Assembly (NCBI GenBank): GCA_020073285.1
Contig: JAIQFM010000020.1
Span: forward strand, 1-37,146
DNA: 37,146 nucleotides
Direction of reading: 5' to 3'
DNA from: Terriglobia bacterium
GTDB taxonomy: Bacteria; Acidobacteriota; Terriglobia; Terriglobales; Acidobacteriaceae
Part shown: positions 14,736 through 23,326 of the stretch, in pieces
Position numbering within the stretch: position 1 is the stretch's first letter
Layout of the letters: the number at the start of each line of letters is the position of its first letter
Notes under the pieces: generated by a model
Told to the model about the DNA's origin: nothing
Database searches by the model: none
What the model saw: the letters and a program-made list of their open reading frames with translations, nothing else
Position numbers and translations under genes: made by a program

Positions 14736-15839
14736 CTACTGCGTCGTCACGATGGAATTCGGGTTGGCTCCCGCGGCTATCTTGCCCACCGAGGTCAGCG
14801 TGCTGCCGCCGATCTTGAAAATGGAAATGGTGTTGTCGCCGAAGTTGGCGGCGTAGACGAAAGTGCCGGAGGGATCCACGTTCACGTCCGCGGGGGAGTT
14901 TCCGGCGGCGAACGGCGAGCCTGACATCGCGGTCAGCGATCCATCGCTATTGACCACGAATCCGGAAACATTGTTCGCACCGAAGTTCGCCGCAAACAGG
15001 AATCCTCCCGCGCCGCCAGAGGCCACGGCAAACGGCTCGGCGCCGGCGGGGATCACGGTATTGCTGATTAGTGTCAGGTCGCCGCTGCTGGCGTTGACCG
15101 CGTAATTGCAAACCCCGGTGGCGCCGTCGGCGACGAAGGCGAAGCGGGTGTTGGCGTCGATGGCGATATCCTCAGAGGCGGCACAGGGGGCCGCCGGCAC
15201 CGTTCGCGCTCCCGCCGTCAGGGTGCCGTCGCCGTTGATCTTGAAAACGGCGGTTCCGCCCGTGCCCAGGGCGACGTAAAGGAATCGTCCGCCGGGGTCA
15301 ACCCGGGCGCGCACCGGCGTTGCGGCCAGAGCAATGGCCGAACTCACGGAGGTGAGCGCGCCAGTGCTGGTGTTGATTGCGAACGCCGAGAGGTTGCTGG
15401 AGCCACCGTTGGCGACGTACACAAAGCGTGCACCCGGGTCCACTGTCACCCAGACCGGCGTGGTGCCGGTGACATACGGGGAGCCGCTGACCTGGGTGAG
15501 CGAACCGTCGGTGCGGCTGATGGCATAAGCGGACAGGGTTCCGTCCTGGTTGGCGGCATAGACGAACTTGCCGGCGGAGTCGGCGCCGGCGGCGACAGTG
15601 CCGGTGCCCGCCGCGAAGGGAGAGTTGCTGACCGCGCTGAGCGCACCGCTGGAAGAATTTATGGTGTAGGCGGAAACGGAGCCGGCGCCCCCAGTGGCGA
15701 AGTTGGCGGCATAGGCGAACTTGGGGACCGCTCCACTGGGGTTGGGCGGAGCCGGATTCCAGAAATCGTGACCACCGCAACCAGCCCACATCAGGAGCGC
15801 AGCGAGGAATGCCAGCGGGAGACTACGCTTAATGGTCAT
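14736..15839 (-). CDS. YVTN/lactonase-type beta-propeller lipoprotein
   Basis: A 367-residue exported protein. The N-terminus MTIKRSLPLAFLAALLMWAGC is a lipoprotein signal with the acylated Cys at residue 21. The rest is a row of about seven repeats of roughly 45 residues of the form FVYAANFGxNxxSxFxINxxxGxLTxxxxSPxxxG, the pattern of the lactonase/YncE seven-bladed propeller. Such proteins are abundant in Acidobacteria. The family includes 6-phosphogluconolactonase, but the secreted lipoprotein type is not known to have that activity and may only bind partners. It precedes pfkA by 24 bp on the same strand. A weak ribosome binding site (TGAG) precedes the ATG. Confidence 0.88.
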   Translation of the reverse strand: MTIKRSLPLAFLAALLMWAGCGGHDFWNPAPPNPSGAVPKFAYAANFATGGAGSVSAYTINSSSGALSAVSNSPFAAGTGTVAAGADSAGKFVYAANQDGTLSAYAISRTDGSLTQVSGSPYVTGTTPVWVTVDPGARFVYVANGGSSNLSAFAINTSTGALTSVSSAIALAATPVRARVDPGGRFLYVALGTGGTAVFKINGDGTLTAGARTVPAAPCAASEDIAIDANTRFAFVADGATGVCNYAVNASSGDLTLISNTVIPAGAEPFAVASGGAGGFLFAANFGANNVSGFVVNSDGSLTAMSGSPFAAGNSPADVNVDPSGTFVYAANFGDNTISIFKIGGSTLTSVGKIAAGANPNSIVTTQ

Positions 15840-15939
15840 GGCGCACTCAGGAAAATTCTAACAAACCGCCCCCGGCCTCACCGGACCTGACATCGTTCAT
15901 CCCCGCTCCATCCTACCTGAGATGTCGCTTCCGTGCTTT

Positions 15940-15959
15940 CGCGCCGCCTCTCCGGCGCG
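15940..15959 (-). terminator. GC hairpin after the DUF1801 gene
   Basis: CGCGCCG and CGGCGCG form seven pairs around a six-base loop, about 37 bases past the DUF1801 stop on the minus strand. A smaller TGCAC/GTGCA hairpin lies just before it. No T-run. Confidence 0.35.
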
Positions 15960-15995
15960 GTCTTGCACTTCTGTGCAGTGTTCGACGAAGGCCGG

Positions 15996-16487
15996 TTACT
16001 TCGCTGCCTTACGGCGGGGCCTCTGCTTCGCCGAAATTGATCGGATAACGAGTTTTCCTTTGCCGCTAGCCGGCAGAGGCGCTTTGGCCTTGGCAACGGC
16101 GGCGGTGATGAGTGCCTCAACCTCGGGACGGGCCAATATCTCCGCCGATGCAATTCGGATGAACCGCGTTTGATTACCCGAGCCGAGCAGTATCTTGTGT
16201 GGATCGGGAAGACTGGCGCCGTGGATGAAGCACAGTCCCACTCCGTTCGCTCCGGCAGCGATCGAGACGATGGAATCGGAGGGGCGTTCGGTCGAACAGT
16301 AACCCAGAGCGAAGAAGTTGTAGTTGTCGTACGCCAGTTCGTTCGCGGCAGGCAGCCGCTTCCGCAACGCCTTCCGCACGGCGCGAATCAAGGCCTGGTG
16401 CTTCGGCTCGAACTTGTCGATGAAGCTATTGAGCTGCTTTTCGGCATCAGCCGATGTTGTTGGAGCGACCTTCACGGCTGCCTTCAT
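15996..16487 (-). CDS. DUF1801 (YdhG-like) protein
   Basis: A 163-residue cytoplasmic protein with the DUF1801 layout: an N-terminal helix LNSFIDKFEPKHQALIRAVRKALRKRLPAANELAYDNYNFFALGY, then beta strands with GANGVGLCFIHGASLPDPHKILLGSGNQTRFIRI, and a basic Lys/Arg-rich tail. The fold is iron-chaperone-like by similarity to YdhG/frataxin-related proteins, but no function is established. GGAGGAGA lies just upstream of the ATG. It is divergent from proB. Confidence 0.85.
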   Translation of the reverse strand: MKAAVKVAPTTSADAEKQLNSFIDKFEPKHQALIRAVRKALRKRLPAANELAYDNYNFFALGYCSTERPSDSIVSIAAGANGVGLCFIHGASLPDPHKILLGSGNQTRFIRIASAEILARPEVEALITAAVAKAKAPLPASGKGKLVIRSISAKQRPRRKAAK

Positions 16488-16726
16488 GGGATCTCTCCTC
16501 CACAGTGTGTGTCACTAGCCACCAAGGTTCAAAACCTGGCGATCTCATGGCCGAGCGTAGCATAAGCCCCCAGCACCGTCTGGCGGGCCGCAATTGCGCC
16601 GATCCTGAGGGCAAGCCGCAGATTTTGAACGACAGCGGGTTTGCCGGAAGAGTCTTGCTAAGTCTATCGGCTCGGCTGGTGCTCATCTTCTGCGACGATA
16701 AGCGCCTTCACGCACTCCAATGCTTG
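16488..16726. other. Intergenic region between DUF1801 gene and proB
   Basis: About 240 bases carrying the DUF1801 ribosome binding site on the left. I see no tRNA, hairpin terminator or convincing promoter box. The proB frame is open through this stretch up to 16454, but its content there is not ProB-like. Confidence 0.4.
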
Positions 16727-17926
16727 ATGAATTCAGGCGAAACTGCCGGTCAAAAGCTCACCCAGCAGCCCGCCAAAGCCGTGCCTATCGGTGACACCGG
16801 TGAGCGAAGAAACCTTTTGCTGAACGCGCGCCGTGTGGTGGTCAAGCTGGGCACGAACGTGGTCGCGGAAACGGATGGCAGTGTCTGCGCCGAGCGGCTG
16901 GAGCCGATCGTGGCCGCGGTTGCACACCTGAAAACAGCGGGCCGTCAGATGGTACTGGTGTCGTCCGGCGCGGTCGGCCTGGGACGAGGCTGGTTGGATG
17001 TGCATCGCGCGCGTACCCACGACCTCATCACGCGCCAGGCCTGCGCCGCGGTGGGCCAGGTGCGGCTCATGTACTTGTATGAACGGCTGTTCAGCCGTCA
17101 TGGCGTGAAGATCGCGCAGGTGCTGCTCACCGAGGATGATTTCGCCGACCGGCGCCGCTCCTCCAATCTGCGCCACACCGTGGAGAAGCTGCTGAAGTTC
17201 GGCGTGGTGCCGATCGTCAATGAAAACGACACGGTGTCGACCGCCGAACTGGAATATCTGGGCGAGGGCACGCGGACTCGCATCTTCAGCGACAACGATC
17301 GCCTCGCGGCGCTGGTGACCAGCGAACTCGACGCCAATGCTCTGGTGCTGCTCAGCAATGTCGCCGGCTTGCTGCGCCATCCGCAGAAAGCCGACTCCGC
17401 GATTCCGCTGGTCACCGTGATCTCGCCCGAGCTGAAAGCGCTGGCTTCAGGTCCATCGGCGGGAGGTCGCGGTGGCATGCTGACCAAGCTGGAAGCCGCC
17501 GAAATTGCCATGCGAGCCGGCGCCATCGCTGTCATCGCCGACGGCACCCAGCTCGACAGCCTGGACCGCGTGTTCCGCGGCGAGCCAGTCGGGACGGCTT
17601 TTATGCCGGCCGTGCCCATGGCAGGAAAGCGGCGCTGGATCGCTTACGCCGCCGACGTACGCGGCCGAATTCTGGTGAATGCGGGGGCTCGGACCGCCCT
17701 TTTGCGCGGCAAAGCCAGCCTGCTGTGGTCGGGCGTGGTGAAAATTGAGCGGGCCTTTAAGCCGATGGACGTCATCAGCATTGCCGATGTTCATGGTCGA
17801 GAATTCGCGCGCGGCATCGCGAACCACAGTAGCGCAGAAAACGGCACGCGCAACCCTGACCAAGGTTCCCGCAAGGCATCGGTGCTGGTGACGCGAGACA
17901 AATTAGTGGTCTTGGACAGGGCATGA
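16727..17926 (+). CDS. proB: Glutamate 5-kinase with C-terminal PUA domain
   Basis: ProB phosphorylates glutamate in the first step of proline synthesis. The kinase domain shows RRVVVKLGTNVV, LVSSGAVGLGRGWL, CAAVGQVRLMYLYERLF, QVLLTEDDFADRRR, GVVPIVNENDTVS, FSDNDRLAALV, LLSNVAGLL and GGRGGMLTKLEAAEIAMRAG. A PUA domain follows from about residue 300 (GRILVNAGARTALLRGKASLLWSGVVKIERAFKPMDVISI). The ATG at 16727 gives 399 residues; it adds about 28 residues before the conserved core, and a GTG near 16782 would be a shorter alternative. No good ribosome binding site marks either. proA starts in the ATGA overlap at the end, so the two are translationally coupled. Confidence 0.93.
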   Translation: MNSGETAGQKLTQQPAKAVPIGDTGERRNLLLNARRVVVKLGTNVVAETDGSVCAERLEPIVAAVAHLKTAGRQMVLVSSGAVGLGRGWLDVHRARTHDLITRQACAAVGQVRLMYLYERLFSRHGVKIAQVLLTEDDFADRRRSSNLRHTVEKLLKFGVVPIVNENDTVSTAELEYLGEGTRTRIFSDNDRLAALVTSELDANALVLLSNVAGLLRHPQKADSAIPLVTVISPELKALASGPSAGGRGGMLTKLEAAEIAMRAGAIAVIADGTQLDSLDRVFRGEPVGTAFMPAVPMAGKRRWIAYAADVRGRILVNAGARTALLRGKASLLWSGVVKIERAFKPMDVISIADVHGREFARGIANHSSAENGTRNPDQGSRKASVLVTRDKLVVLDRA

Positions 17927-19251
17927 GCACAAGTCCCAAGGCGGCGCTGACGGTGGCGGAAGCAGTCGCGCGGGCACGCACGGCGGCGCTGCGGCTGGCG
18001 GTACTGTCCGACGATCTGCGCCGTGCTGCCTTGCTGGCGGCGGCGGACGCGCTTCAGCTCCGCTCGCCCGAAATCTTGGCGGCCAATGAGCGCGATTGTG
18101 CCGCGGCCGAGCAACTGACGGAAGGACAACGCCTTTCACCCGCAATGTTCAAGCGCCTCCAGGTTGACGAACGCGGCACGGCGGCCATGGCGGCGCAGGT
18201 GCGCGAGGTGGCTGCGCTGCCCGATCCCCTCGGCCGCGAATTGGGGATCACCGCCCTGGATGACGATCTCACGCTGCATAAGGTGACCTGCCCGCTGGGC
18301 GTCGCGGCCATCATCTTCGAATCGCGACCGGACGTCATCCCGCAGGTTGCGGCGCTGGCGCTGCGCTCCGGCAATGCCGTGCTGCTGAAAGGCGGGCGCG
18401 AAGCCGAGCAGACCAATACGGCGCTGGTGGCGATCTGGTGCGACGCGCTAGCGCAATTCCCGGAAATTCCCGCCAACGCGATTACCCTGCTGCACACCCG
18501 CCAGGACATTGAGGAACTGCTGCGGTTGGACGATGGTATTGATCTGATCATTCCGCGCGGCTCGGAACAATTCGTGCGCTACATCAAGGCGCACAGCCGC
18601 GTCCCGGTGCTGGGCCACGGCGCAGGTATCTGTCATGTGTATGTCGATGGCGCCGCCGATCTGAAGAAAGCCGTGGACGTGGCGTTCGACTCCAAGGTGC
18701 AGTATCCGGCGGCCTGCAACGCCGCCGAGACCCTGCTGATCCACCAGGACGTTGCGGCAGCGTTCTTGCCCGAGATGCTGGCGCGATTTGAAGCTGCCGG
18801 CGTCGAGGTGCGTGGCTGTCCGCGGACCCAGGCGCTGAGCGGCGGCCGCCCTGTTCTGCCCGCGACGGAAGCCGACTGGTCCACCGAGTACTCCGACCTG
18901 ATCATCTCCATCAAAATCGTGGGCAGCTTCGAGGAAGCGGTTGAGCACGTCAATCGCTGGGGCTCAAAGCACACCGAGTCCATCGTAACCGAGGATGCGA
19001 AGGCGGCTGCGGAGTTCATGCTGCGCGTGGACGCGGCCGGCGTGTATCACAACGTCTCCACGCGATTCGCCGATGGCTTCCGCTACGGACTTGGTGCGGA
19101 GTTGGGCATCAGCACCGGCAAGCTGCACGCTCGCGGACCGGTCGGACTGGAAGGGCTCACCACCTACAAATACCGGCTCGTCGGCAACGGGCACACCGTG
19201 GCAAGTTACATCGCCGGCGAGCGGACGTTCAAACATCGGCCGCTGAAGTAG
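17923..19251 (+). CDS. proA: Glutamate-5-semialdehyde dehydrogenase (gamma-glutamyl phosphate reductase)
   Basis: ProA reduces gamma-glutamyl phosphate with NADPH to glutamate semialdehyde, the second step of proline synthesis. The 442 residues belong to the aldehyde dehydrogenase fold: GVAAIIFESRPDVIPQVAALALRSGNAVLLKGGREA is the N-terminal block, DLIIPRGSEQFVRYI follows, and the catalytic Cys is C265 in YPAACNAAETLLIH. Later blocks are GSKHTESIVTED, YHNVSTRFADGFRYGLGAELGISTGKLHARGPVGLEGLTTYKY. It overlaps proB by four bases. The putative tRNA-derived attachment site begins 18 bp after its stop. Confidence 0.97.
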   Translation: MSTSPKAALTVAEAVARARTAALRLAVLSDDLRRAALLAAADALQLRSPEILAANERDCAAAEQLTEGQRLSPAMFKRLQVDERGTAAMAAQVREVAALPDPLGRELGITALDDDLTLHKVTCPLGVAAIIFESRPDVIPQVAALALRSGNAVLLKGGREAEQTNTALVAIWCDALAQFPEIPANAITLLHTRQDIEELLRLDDGIDLIIPRGSEQFVRYIKAHSRVPVLGHGAGICHVYVDGAADLKKAVDVAFDSKVQYPAACNAAETLLIHQDVAAAFLPEMLARFEAAGVEVRGCPRTQALSGGRPVLPATEADWSTEYSDLIISIKIVGSFEEAVEHVNRWGSKHTESIVTEDAKAAAEFMLRVDAAGVYHNVSTRFADGFRYGLGAELGISTGKLHARGPVGLEGLTTYKYRLVGNGHTVASYIAGERTFKHRPLK

Positions 19252-19269
19252 CAAGCGTATAAAAAATAA

Positions 19270-19314
<45 letters not shown>

Positions 19315-19400
19315 AGAGATAGGATGCTGCAACCACAATCACTTGCGGTGCAGATGACCAACCGTGAGGATCAAGACGTTACAAGCTAACAGCTATTATG

Positions 19401-19444
19401 TGACCCTTATTTGACCCATGTTTTCTTGGGTCAAATAAGGGTCA
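19401..19444. repeat. 18-bp perfect inverted repeat next to the tRNA fragment
   Basis: TGACCCTTATTTGACCCA (19401-19418) is repeated in perfect reverse complement at 19427-19444, with an 8-base loop. Each arm also holds two TGACCC words. It may be a bidirectional terminator, a recombinase or excisionase binding site, or an operator. Confidence 0.85.
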
Positions 19445-20019
19445 TGTTCGATGGTTCCAACTTGCTGCGGCTCATGCGTTTAGCTGACGGCCATATGATG
19501 TCTTCGGTTGCTACCTGGCCGGGAATTCCACCCACCCTGCGCCGGCTAGCCCGCTCCTTCGCAGCCAGCGCCGATTCCTATGCCGGATTCAACCAGCTCT
19601 ACGAACAAGCTGCGCGCCAATGTTCCGAAAACAGAACAAAAGCGAGTTTTCCGCCATGAGTTACATCCACCTGCTATGCTTCCGCCCCGTTTTGGAAGGT
19701 ATGACAGGGGGACCGGCGTAGGGTTTTGGTTCGATCGGCTTCGAGCCCTGTTTCCGCGCACTTCAGCTGCTACACGCGGGGAAGGCACGGAGGCCATTAC
19801 ACGTACTCGTGACGCCGATTCGGGAGTCCGTGTTCTGGAAAGGGAACACCCGCCGCCCGCGCTGGCGCTCTAGGCCGAGCGGATAGGCATTCAGCGAAGG
19901 GAGCTTTTCCGTGGCCTGAACGGTCACTACTGCACCTGGGGAATATTGCGAGCAGGATGAAAACTCAGGCCGATCCATGGGATGGTCCGGGGCAGGTTCG
20001 CTACCCGATAAGAGGGCGT
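19445..20019. other. Stretch without a convincing gene at the island's left end
   Basis: Several short open frames exist (for example 19411-19659 and 19580-19873), but none has a ribosome binding site or recognisable protein features. No integrase fragment was recognised. It probably holds the promoter of the downstream cluster, though no clear -35/-10 pair stands out. Confidence 0.4.
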
Positions 20020-20352
20020 ATGCCGGAAATGGCTCAGATCGTGACCTGGGAGGCGCTGGGACTTCTATTTGTTGTTTTTGCGGTTGTCGCCTCCCAGCTT
20101 CTCACGGGGCACATCAACATGCGCGGCCTACTGATGAAAAAGGAAGGAGACCGCGCCTTTAGCCCAGAACGTGTGCAACTTCTGCTCGCAACGCTAGCTG
20201 CGGCTTTCCAGTATTTGTCGGAAGTCTTGAAAGATCCAACGCGTTTTCCGGAGATTCCGCGGAGCTGGCTGCTGCTGTTTGGCGGCAGCCACGCCCTGTA
20301 CCTTGGACGGCGTCTCCATCTGAGCCGTTCCGCAAAGAAGAAAAGCTCGTGA
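20020..20352 (+). CDS. Small membrane protein, paralogue A of a pair
   Basis: About 110 residues with an N-terminal membrane helix (WEALGLLFVVFAVVASQLLTG), then GHINMRGLL, a charged loop, SPERVQLLLATLAAAFQYL (second hydrophobic stretch), FPEIP and a third hydrophobic stretch SWLLLFGGSHALYLG. The next gene has the same order of elements, so the two are related. An earlier ATG at 19957 has no better ribosome binding site, and the start chosen (GAGGG upstream) matches the neighbour's length before the shared motif. Three helices with a short basic C-terminus suggest an inner-membrane scaffold or anchor. No named family is recognised. Confidence 0.72.
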   Translation: MPEMAQIVTWEALGLLFVVFAVVASQLLTGHINMRGLLMKKEGDRAFSPERVQLLLATLAAAFQYLSEVLKDPTRFPEIPRSWLLLFGGSHALYLGRRLHLSRSAKKKSS

Positions 20353-20365
20353 AAGGAGACGAACA

Positions 20366-20776
20366 ATGGCTTCTGTTCAATTCCTAGAGGTCCTGGTGGG
20401 TTATTTGATTTGCGCGATTGTGGCCTTGTTCGGCCTCTTGCTGGTGTGGAAGATTGCCACCAACCAGATCGATCTGAAGTATTTGCTCAGTGACGACGAT
20501 GGGTGGGCCAGCACGTCGCGCTTTCAGTTGATGATCTTTACTTTCGTGGTGGCGCTGAGTTTCCTTATGATCGTGGTTTCCAACGTGAAGATTCGGCAGT
20601 ACGGTACTGGCGCCGCGTCAACTGGTGGGCTGCCGGACGTGCCCTCGGGTGTTCTCGCGCTATTGGGCATCAGCGCAAGCTCGTATCTGGTGAGCCGGGG
20701 GATCAGTGCCTCGCAGGACGATAACGGCCAGAGCGGGGGCGAAAATCCGCCGGGCACACCGGCTAAGAAGCCGTAG
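20366..20776 (+). CDS. Small membrane protein, paralogue B of a pair
   Basis: A 136-residue protein with helix 1 (LVGYLICAIVALFGLLLVWKIA), then NQIDLKYLLSDDDGWASTSRFQLMIFTFVVALSFLMIVVS (helix 2), a short loop, LPDVPSGVLALLGISASSYLVSRGIS (helix 3) and a polar tail rich in Gly, Asn and Pro. The series N/G-x-I-N/D-L/M-R/K-x-LL, S..RFQ/RVQ, FPEIP/LPDVP and LLGIS/LFGGS is shared with the gene just upstream, so both arose by duplication. AAGGAG precedes the ATG and only 13 bases separate the two genes. The acidic loop after helix 1 could contact a partner. Function unknown. Confidence 0.78.
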   Translation: MASVQFLEVLVGYLICAIVALFGLLLVWKIATNQIDLKYLLSDDDGWASTSRFQLMIFTFVVALSFLMIVVSNVKIRQYGTGAASTGGLPDVPSGVLALLGISASSYLVSRGISASQDDNGQSGGENPPGTPAKKP

Positions 20777-20815
20777 CGGGACCAGCGCCGATCTGCACAT
20801 CGAAAGGAGACCGCC

Positions 20816-21640
20816 ATGGCACGAAGACGAAAGAACCCTTTGGTCCATGCCGCCACCTTGCTTCCGCTGGCCATTGGGCTTGCCAGCAACCTATCCACCG
20901 CTCCCAGCGCTCCAGGTCCTGAGCGAGTATCTGCAACTGCTGTCACCACTGGTGGGGGCTGCGTGGCTAACCTCAGCCTTTGCCCAACCACGGGTTGTGC
21001 ACAGGCTAAAGATCCCGATGAACAGATACTCAACGAGACAAAGCGCCACCGGCCAAGCGGTTCCAATGCAAAGGCGCTAACTTGGGAGGATTTCAGCGCG
21101 CTGCAACAAGACGCTGATTCAACCGTGGGTGAGGCGAAAGCGCTCGGCGCCACTGATCGTGATCGCTTGCGCAATTTTGCCGTGAGTGGCGGCCGGGTCT
21201 CGGAGGGCGACTTGGTACAACTCGATGGGTACCTGGTTGGAACGCCGCATCCCAACACGGGAGAATCGGTCAACTGCAACTTGAAAGGCTCGGCCAATAA
21301 CGACTTTCACATACCGTTCGCGGACGATCCCGACAAGACACCCTTCCAAGGAATCGTGGTCGAAATGATTCCGCAGAATCGTCCCACGAATTGGACCATC
21401 GTCACGCTCAATCGAGTCAAGAGAGGGCGGCGGATGGTGCGTGTAATAGGCCAACTGTTCTATGATAACGCCCATCGGGTGAATGCGGATGAGGATGCCC
21501 CGATTGGCGGCCAACCAGCTCGATTCTCGCTGTTTGAGATTCACCCTATTACCAGCGTTTCAGTCTGCAAGCAATCGGAAAGTGTGTGCACAGACTGGGA
21601 AACCTTGGACGAGTTTGCTCAGGAGAAGACGCCCGGGTAG
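20816..21640 (+). CDS. Probable exported OB-fold-like protein
   Basis: A 274-residue protein. The N-terminus MARRRKNPLVHAATLLPLAI has a basic start and a hydrophobic core, so a signal peptide or anchor is likely, followed by a Thr/Ser-rich segment. The C-terminal half (about 125-260) alternates strands: EGDLVQLDGYLVGTPHPN, SVNCNLKGSANNDFHIPF, GIVVEMIPQNRP, RMVRVIGQLFYDNAHRVN and ARFSLFEIHPITSVSV, ending in a beta-rich block with the family-like word EIHPIT. This layout resembles small OB-fold proteins but I cannot name the family. AGGAG lies six bases before the ATG. The gene is embedded in the oxidase/peroxidase cluster and may be a secreted partner. Confidence 0.7.
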   Translation: MARRRKNPLVHAATLLPLAIGLASNLSTAPSAPGPERVSATAVTTGGGCVANLSLCPTTGCAQAKDPDEQILNETKRHRPSGSNAKALTWEDFSALQQDADSTVGEAKALGATDRDRLRNFAVSGGRVSEGDLVQLDGYLVGTPHPNTGESVNCNLKGSANNDFHIPFADDPDKTPFQGIVVEMIPQNRPTNWTIVTLNRVKRGRRMVRVIGQLFYDNAHRVNADEDAPIGGQPARFSLFEIHPITSVSVCKQSESVCTDWETLDEFAQEKTPG

Positions 21641-21658
21641 CAGCGCGGGGTTTGCTGG

Positions 21659-21730
21659 CCTGGCTGACTGTGAGCCAGGTTCATTCTAGGTTTCATACTG
21701 ATTGCTCCTCCAGGAAGCATGGTTTCATAC
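21659..21730. repeat. Hairpin and direct repeat upstream of the peroxidase gene
   Basis: CCTGGCT and AGCCAGG form a seven-pair hairpin (21659-21679). GGTTTCATAC is repeated exactly at 21689-21698 and 21721-21730, 32 bases apart, or about three helical turns. These are in the largest gap within the cluster and could be a terminator followed by an operator or promoter region. Confidence 0.45.
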
Positions 21731-21753
21731 GGAATTCTGTTAGGAGGCTCCCA

Positions 21754-23277
21754 ATGAGCGCGAGACACAGCCAACCGATACGCGGACTGATGTCCGCTAA
21801 GACCTCTCCCTTGTTTCAAGGCCGCTTCGGGCGGATGTTTCGAACCCTGCATCCCGCCACGTTCGGTGCAACGACCGCGGAAAACGAGTCGAACCTGGCC
21901 ATGTTGGGCCAGGCCATGGTAGCCCCTTTCGATCCGCCAAAAGACGGAAAGGATGATGAAGAGAGCGGCATACCCGCTCTGTATACGTATTTAGGTCAGT
22001 TCATCGATCATGACATCACGTTTGACCCAGCCAGCAGCCTGCAACAGCAAAATGATCCTGACGCGCTGACCGACTTCCGCACTCCTGCGTTCGATCTGGA
22101 CAACGTCTACGGACGAGGACCGGATGATCAACCCTATATGTACGATGGTGGGAACGCATTTCTGCTGGGCGATGCAATAGCAGGTGGTGGCGACCCGAAA
22201 GCGAAGGATCTGCCGCGCAATAACGCCAATCCTCGCCGTGCGCTCATCGGAGACCCCCGCAATGACGAGAACACTATTGTCTCGCAACTTCAAGGGCTCT
22301 TCTTGCGTTTCCACAACCGCACGCTCAAGGACAATCCTGGCCTGGCATTCAGCGAGGTTCAGAAGCTCGTGCGCTTCCACTACCAGTACGTGGTGCTGAA
22401 CGACTTCTTGCCGCGGATTATCCACTCTAGTGTCCTAGCTGCCCTGAAATCGGGGAAGAGCTACGATCAGAGCAAACTCAAGTTCTTTCACTGGAAGCAC
22501 GAACCATTCATGCCGCTGGAGTTCTCTGTGGCGGCGTACCGGCTCGGCCACTCGATGATTCGGCCGGGTTATCGGCTCAACGATGCCGTTTTGCGGCCCA
22601 TTTTCCCGATTCCGCCGGCGGTGGCTCCTAATTTGACGGAGGGCCTTACCGGTTTTCGGGCGATGAACCCTGCATGGGGTATCGATTGGGGGCGGTTCAT
22701 TGATATCGACAGCCGCAACTACGACGGCTCCGACGCTGATAAAGCCAAACGACTTCAGCTCGCATACAGGATCGACACGTCAGTGGTGAATCCGCTCTCT
22801 AACCTTCCACCGGAGGTAGCGAGCAATCCATCCTCCCTGCCGGAGCGGAACCTGTTGCGGGGCTGGCGGCTAGGCCTGCCATCGGGCCAGCACGTGGCTC
22901 GGGCAATGGGTGTTAAGCCGCTCGATGACAGCGAAATTCTCATCGGCCAGGGAGTTGATGCTCCGGACAAGCCGTTGCCCAGCATTGTCGATCCCGCGCT
23001 GGGCCTGGGCAAAGTCTTCGCGCACAATTGTCCGCTGTGGACTTACATTCTGGCTGAGGCCATGCGGCACAAGGAGGCGGTCAAGATTCCGGTGAATGAA
23101 AACGTGACGATAAGTACCCCCAGGTTGGGACCCGTTGGCGGGCGCATCGTGGCGGAGGTGTTCCTGGGCCTCATGTTTGGCGATAGCAACTCGCTGCTGA
23201 GCCTGGATTCGGCCTGGCAGCCCCCGTCCGGAGCCAACTTTGCGCTGAGGGATTTCGTCAAGTACGCCCTGGGGTGA
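21754..23277 (+). CDS. Animal-type heme peroxidase family protein
   Basis: A 507-residue member of the peroxidase family that includes myeloperoxidase and peroxidasin; it uses hydrogen peroxide to oxidise halides or organic substrates. The distal histidine is H86 in FIDHDITFDP, with the adjacent Asp as calcium ligand. The proximal histidine is H266 in SVAAYRLGHSMIRPGY. The arginine-containing FLRFHNR helix lies at about 183-189. The start ATG at 21754 has AGGAGG seven bases upstream; the frame is open to 21586 but that part is the gap. No signal peptide or membrane helix is visible, so it is predicted cytoplasmic unless exported by another route. It sits between an OB-fold-like exported protein and a copper radical oxidase that could supply peroxide. 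Confidence 0.92.
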   Translation: MSARHSQPIRGLMSAKTSPLFQGRFGRMFRTLHPATFGATTAENESNLAMLGQAMVAPFDPPKDGKDDEESGIPALYTYLGQFIDHDITFDPASSLQQQNDPDALTDFRTPAFDLDNVYGRGPDDQPYMYDGGNAFLLGDAIAGGGDPKAKDLPRNNANPRRALIGDPRNDENTIVSQLQGLFLRFHNRTLKDNPGLAFSEVQKLVRFHYQYVVLNDFLPRIIHSSVLAALKSGKSYDQSKLKFFHWKHEPFMPLEFSVAAYRLGHSMIRPGYRLNDAVLRPIFPIPPAVAPNLTEGLTGFRAMNPAWGIDWGRFIDIDSRNYDGSDADKAKRLQLAYRIDTSVVNPLSNLPPEVASNPSSLPERNLLRGWRLGLPSGQHVARAMGVKPLDDSEILIGQGVDAPDKPLPSIVDPALGLGKVFAHNCPLWTYILAEAMRHKEAVKIPVNENVTISTPRLGPVGGRIVAEVFLGLMFGDSNSLLSLDSAWQPPSGANFALRDFVKYALG

Positions 23278-23326
23278 ACCGAATCGAAGAATGCCGAATG
23301 GTTAAGTGAGGGCGAGAGCTTCAATT

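Noticed and set aside
19411-19873. Short ORFs after the inverted repeat as an integrase remnant
   Set aside because: No recombinase catalytic motif (R, H-x-x-R, Y) and no recognisable domain in any frame.
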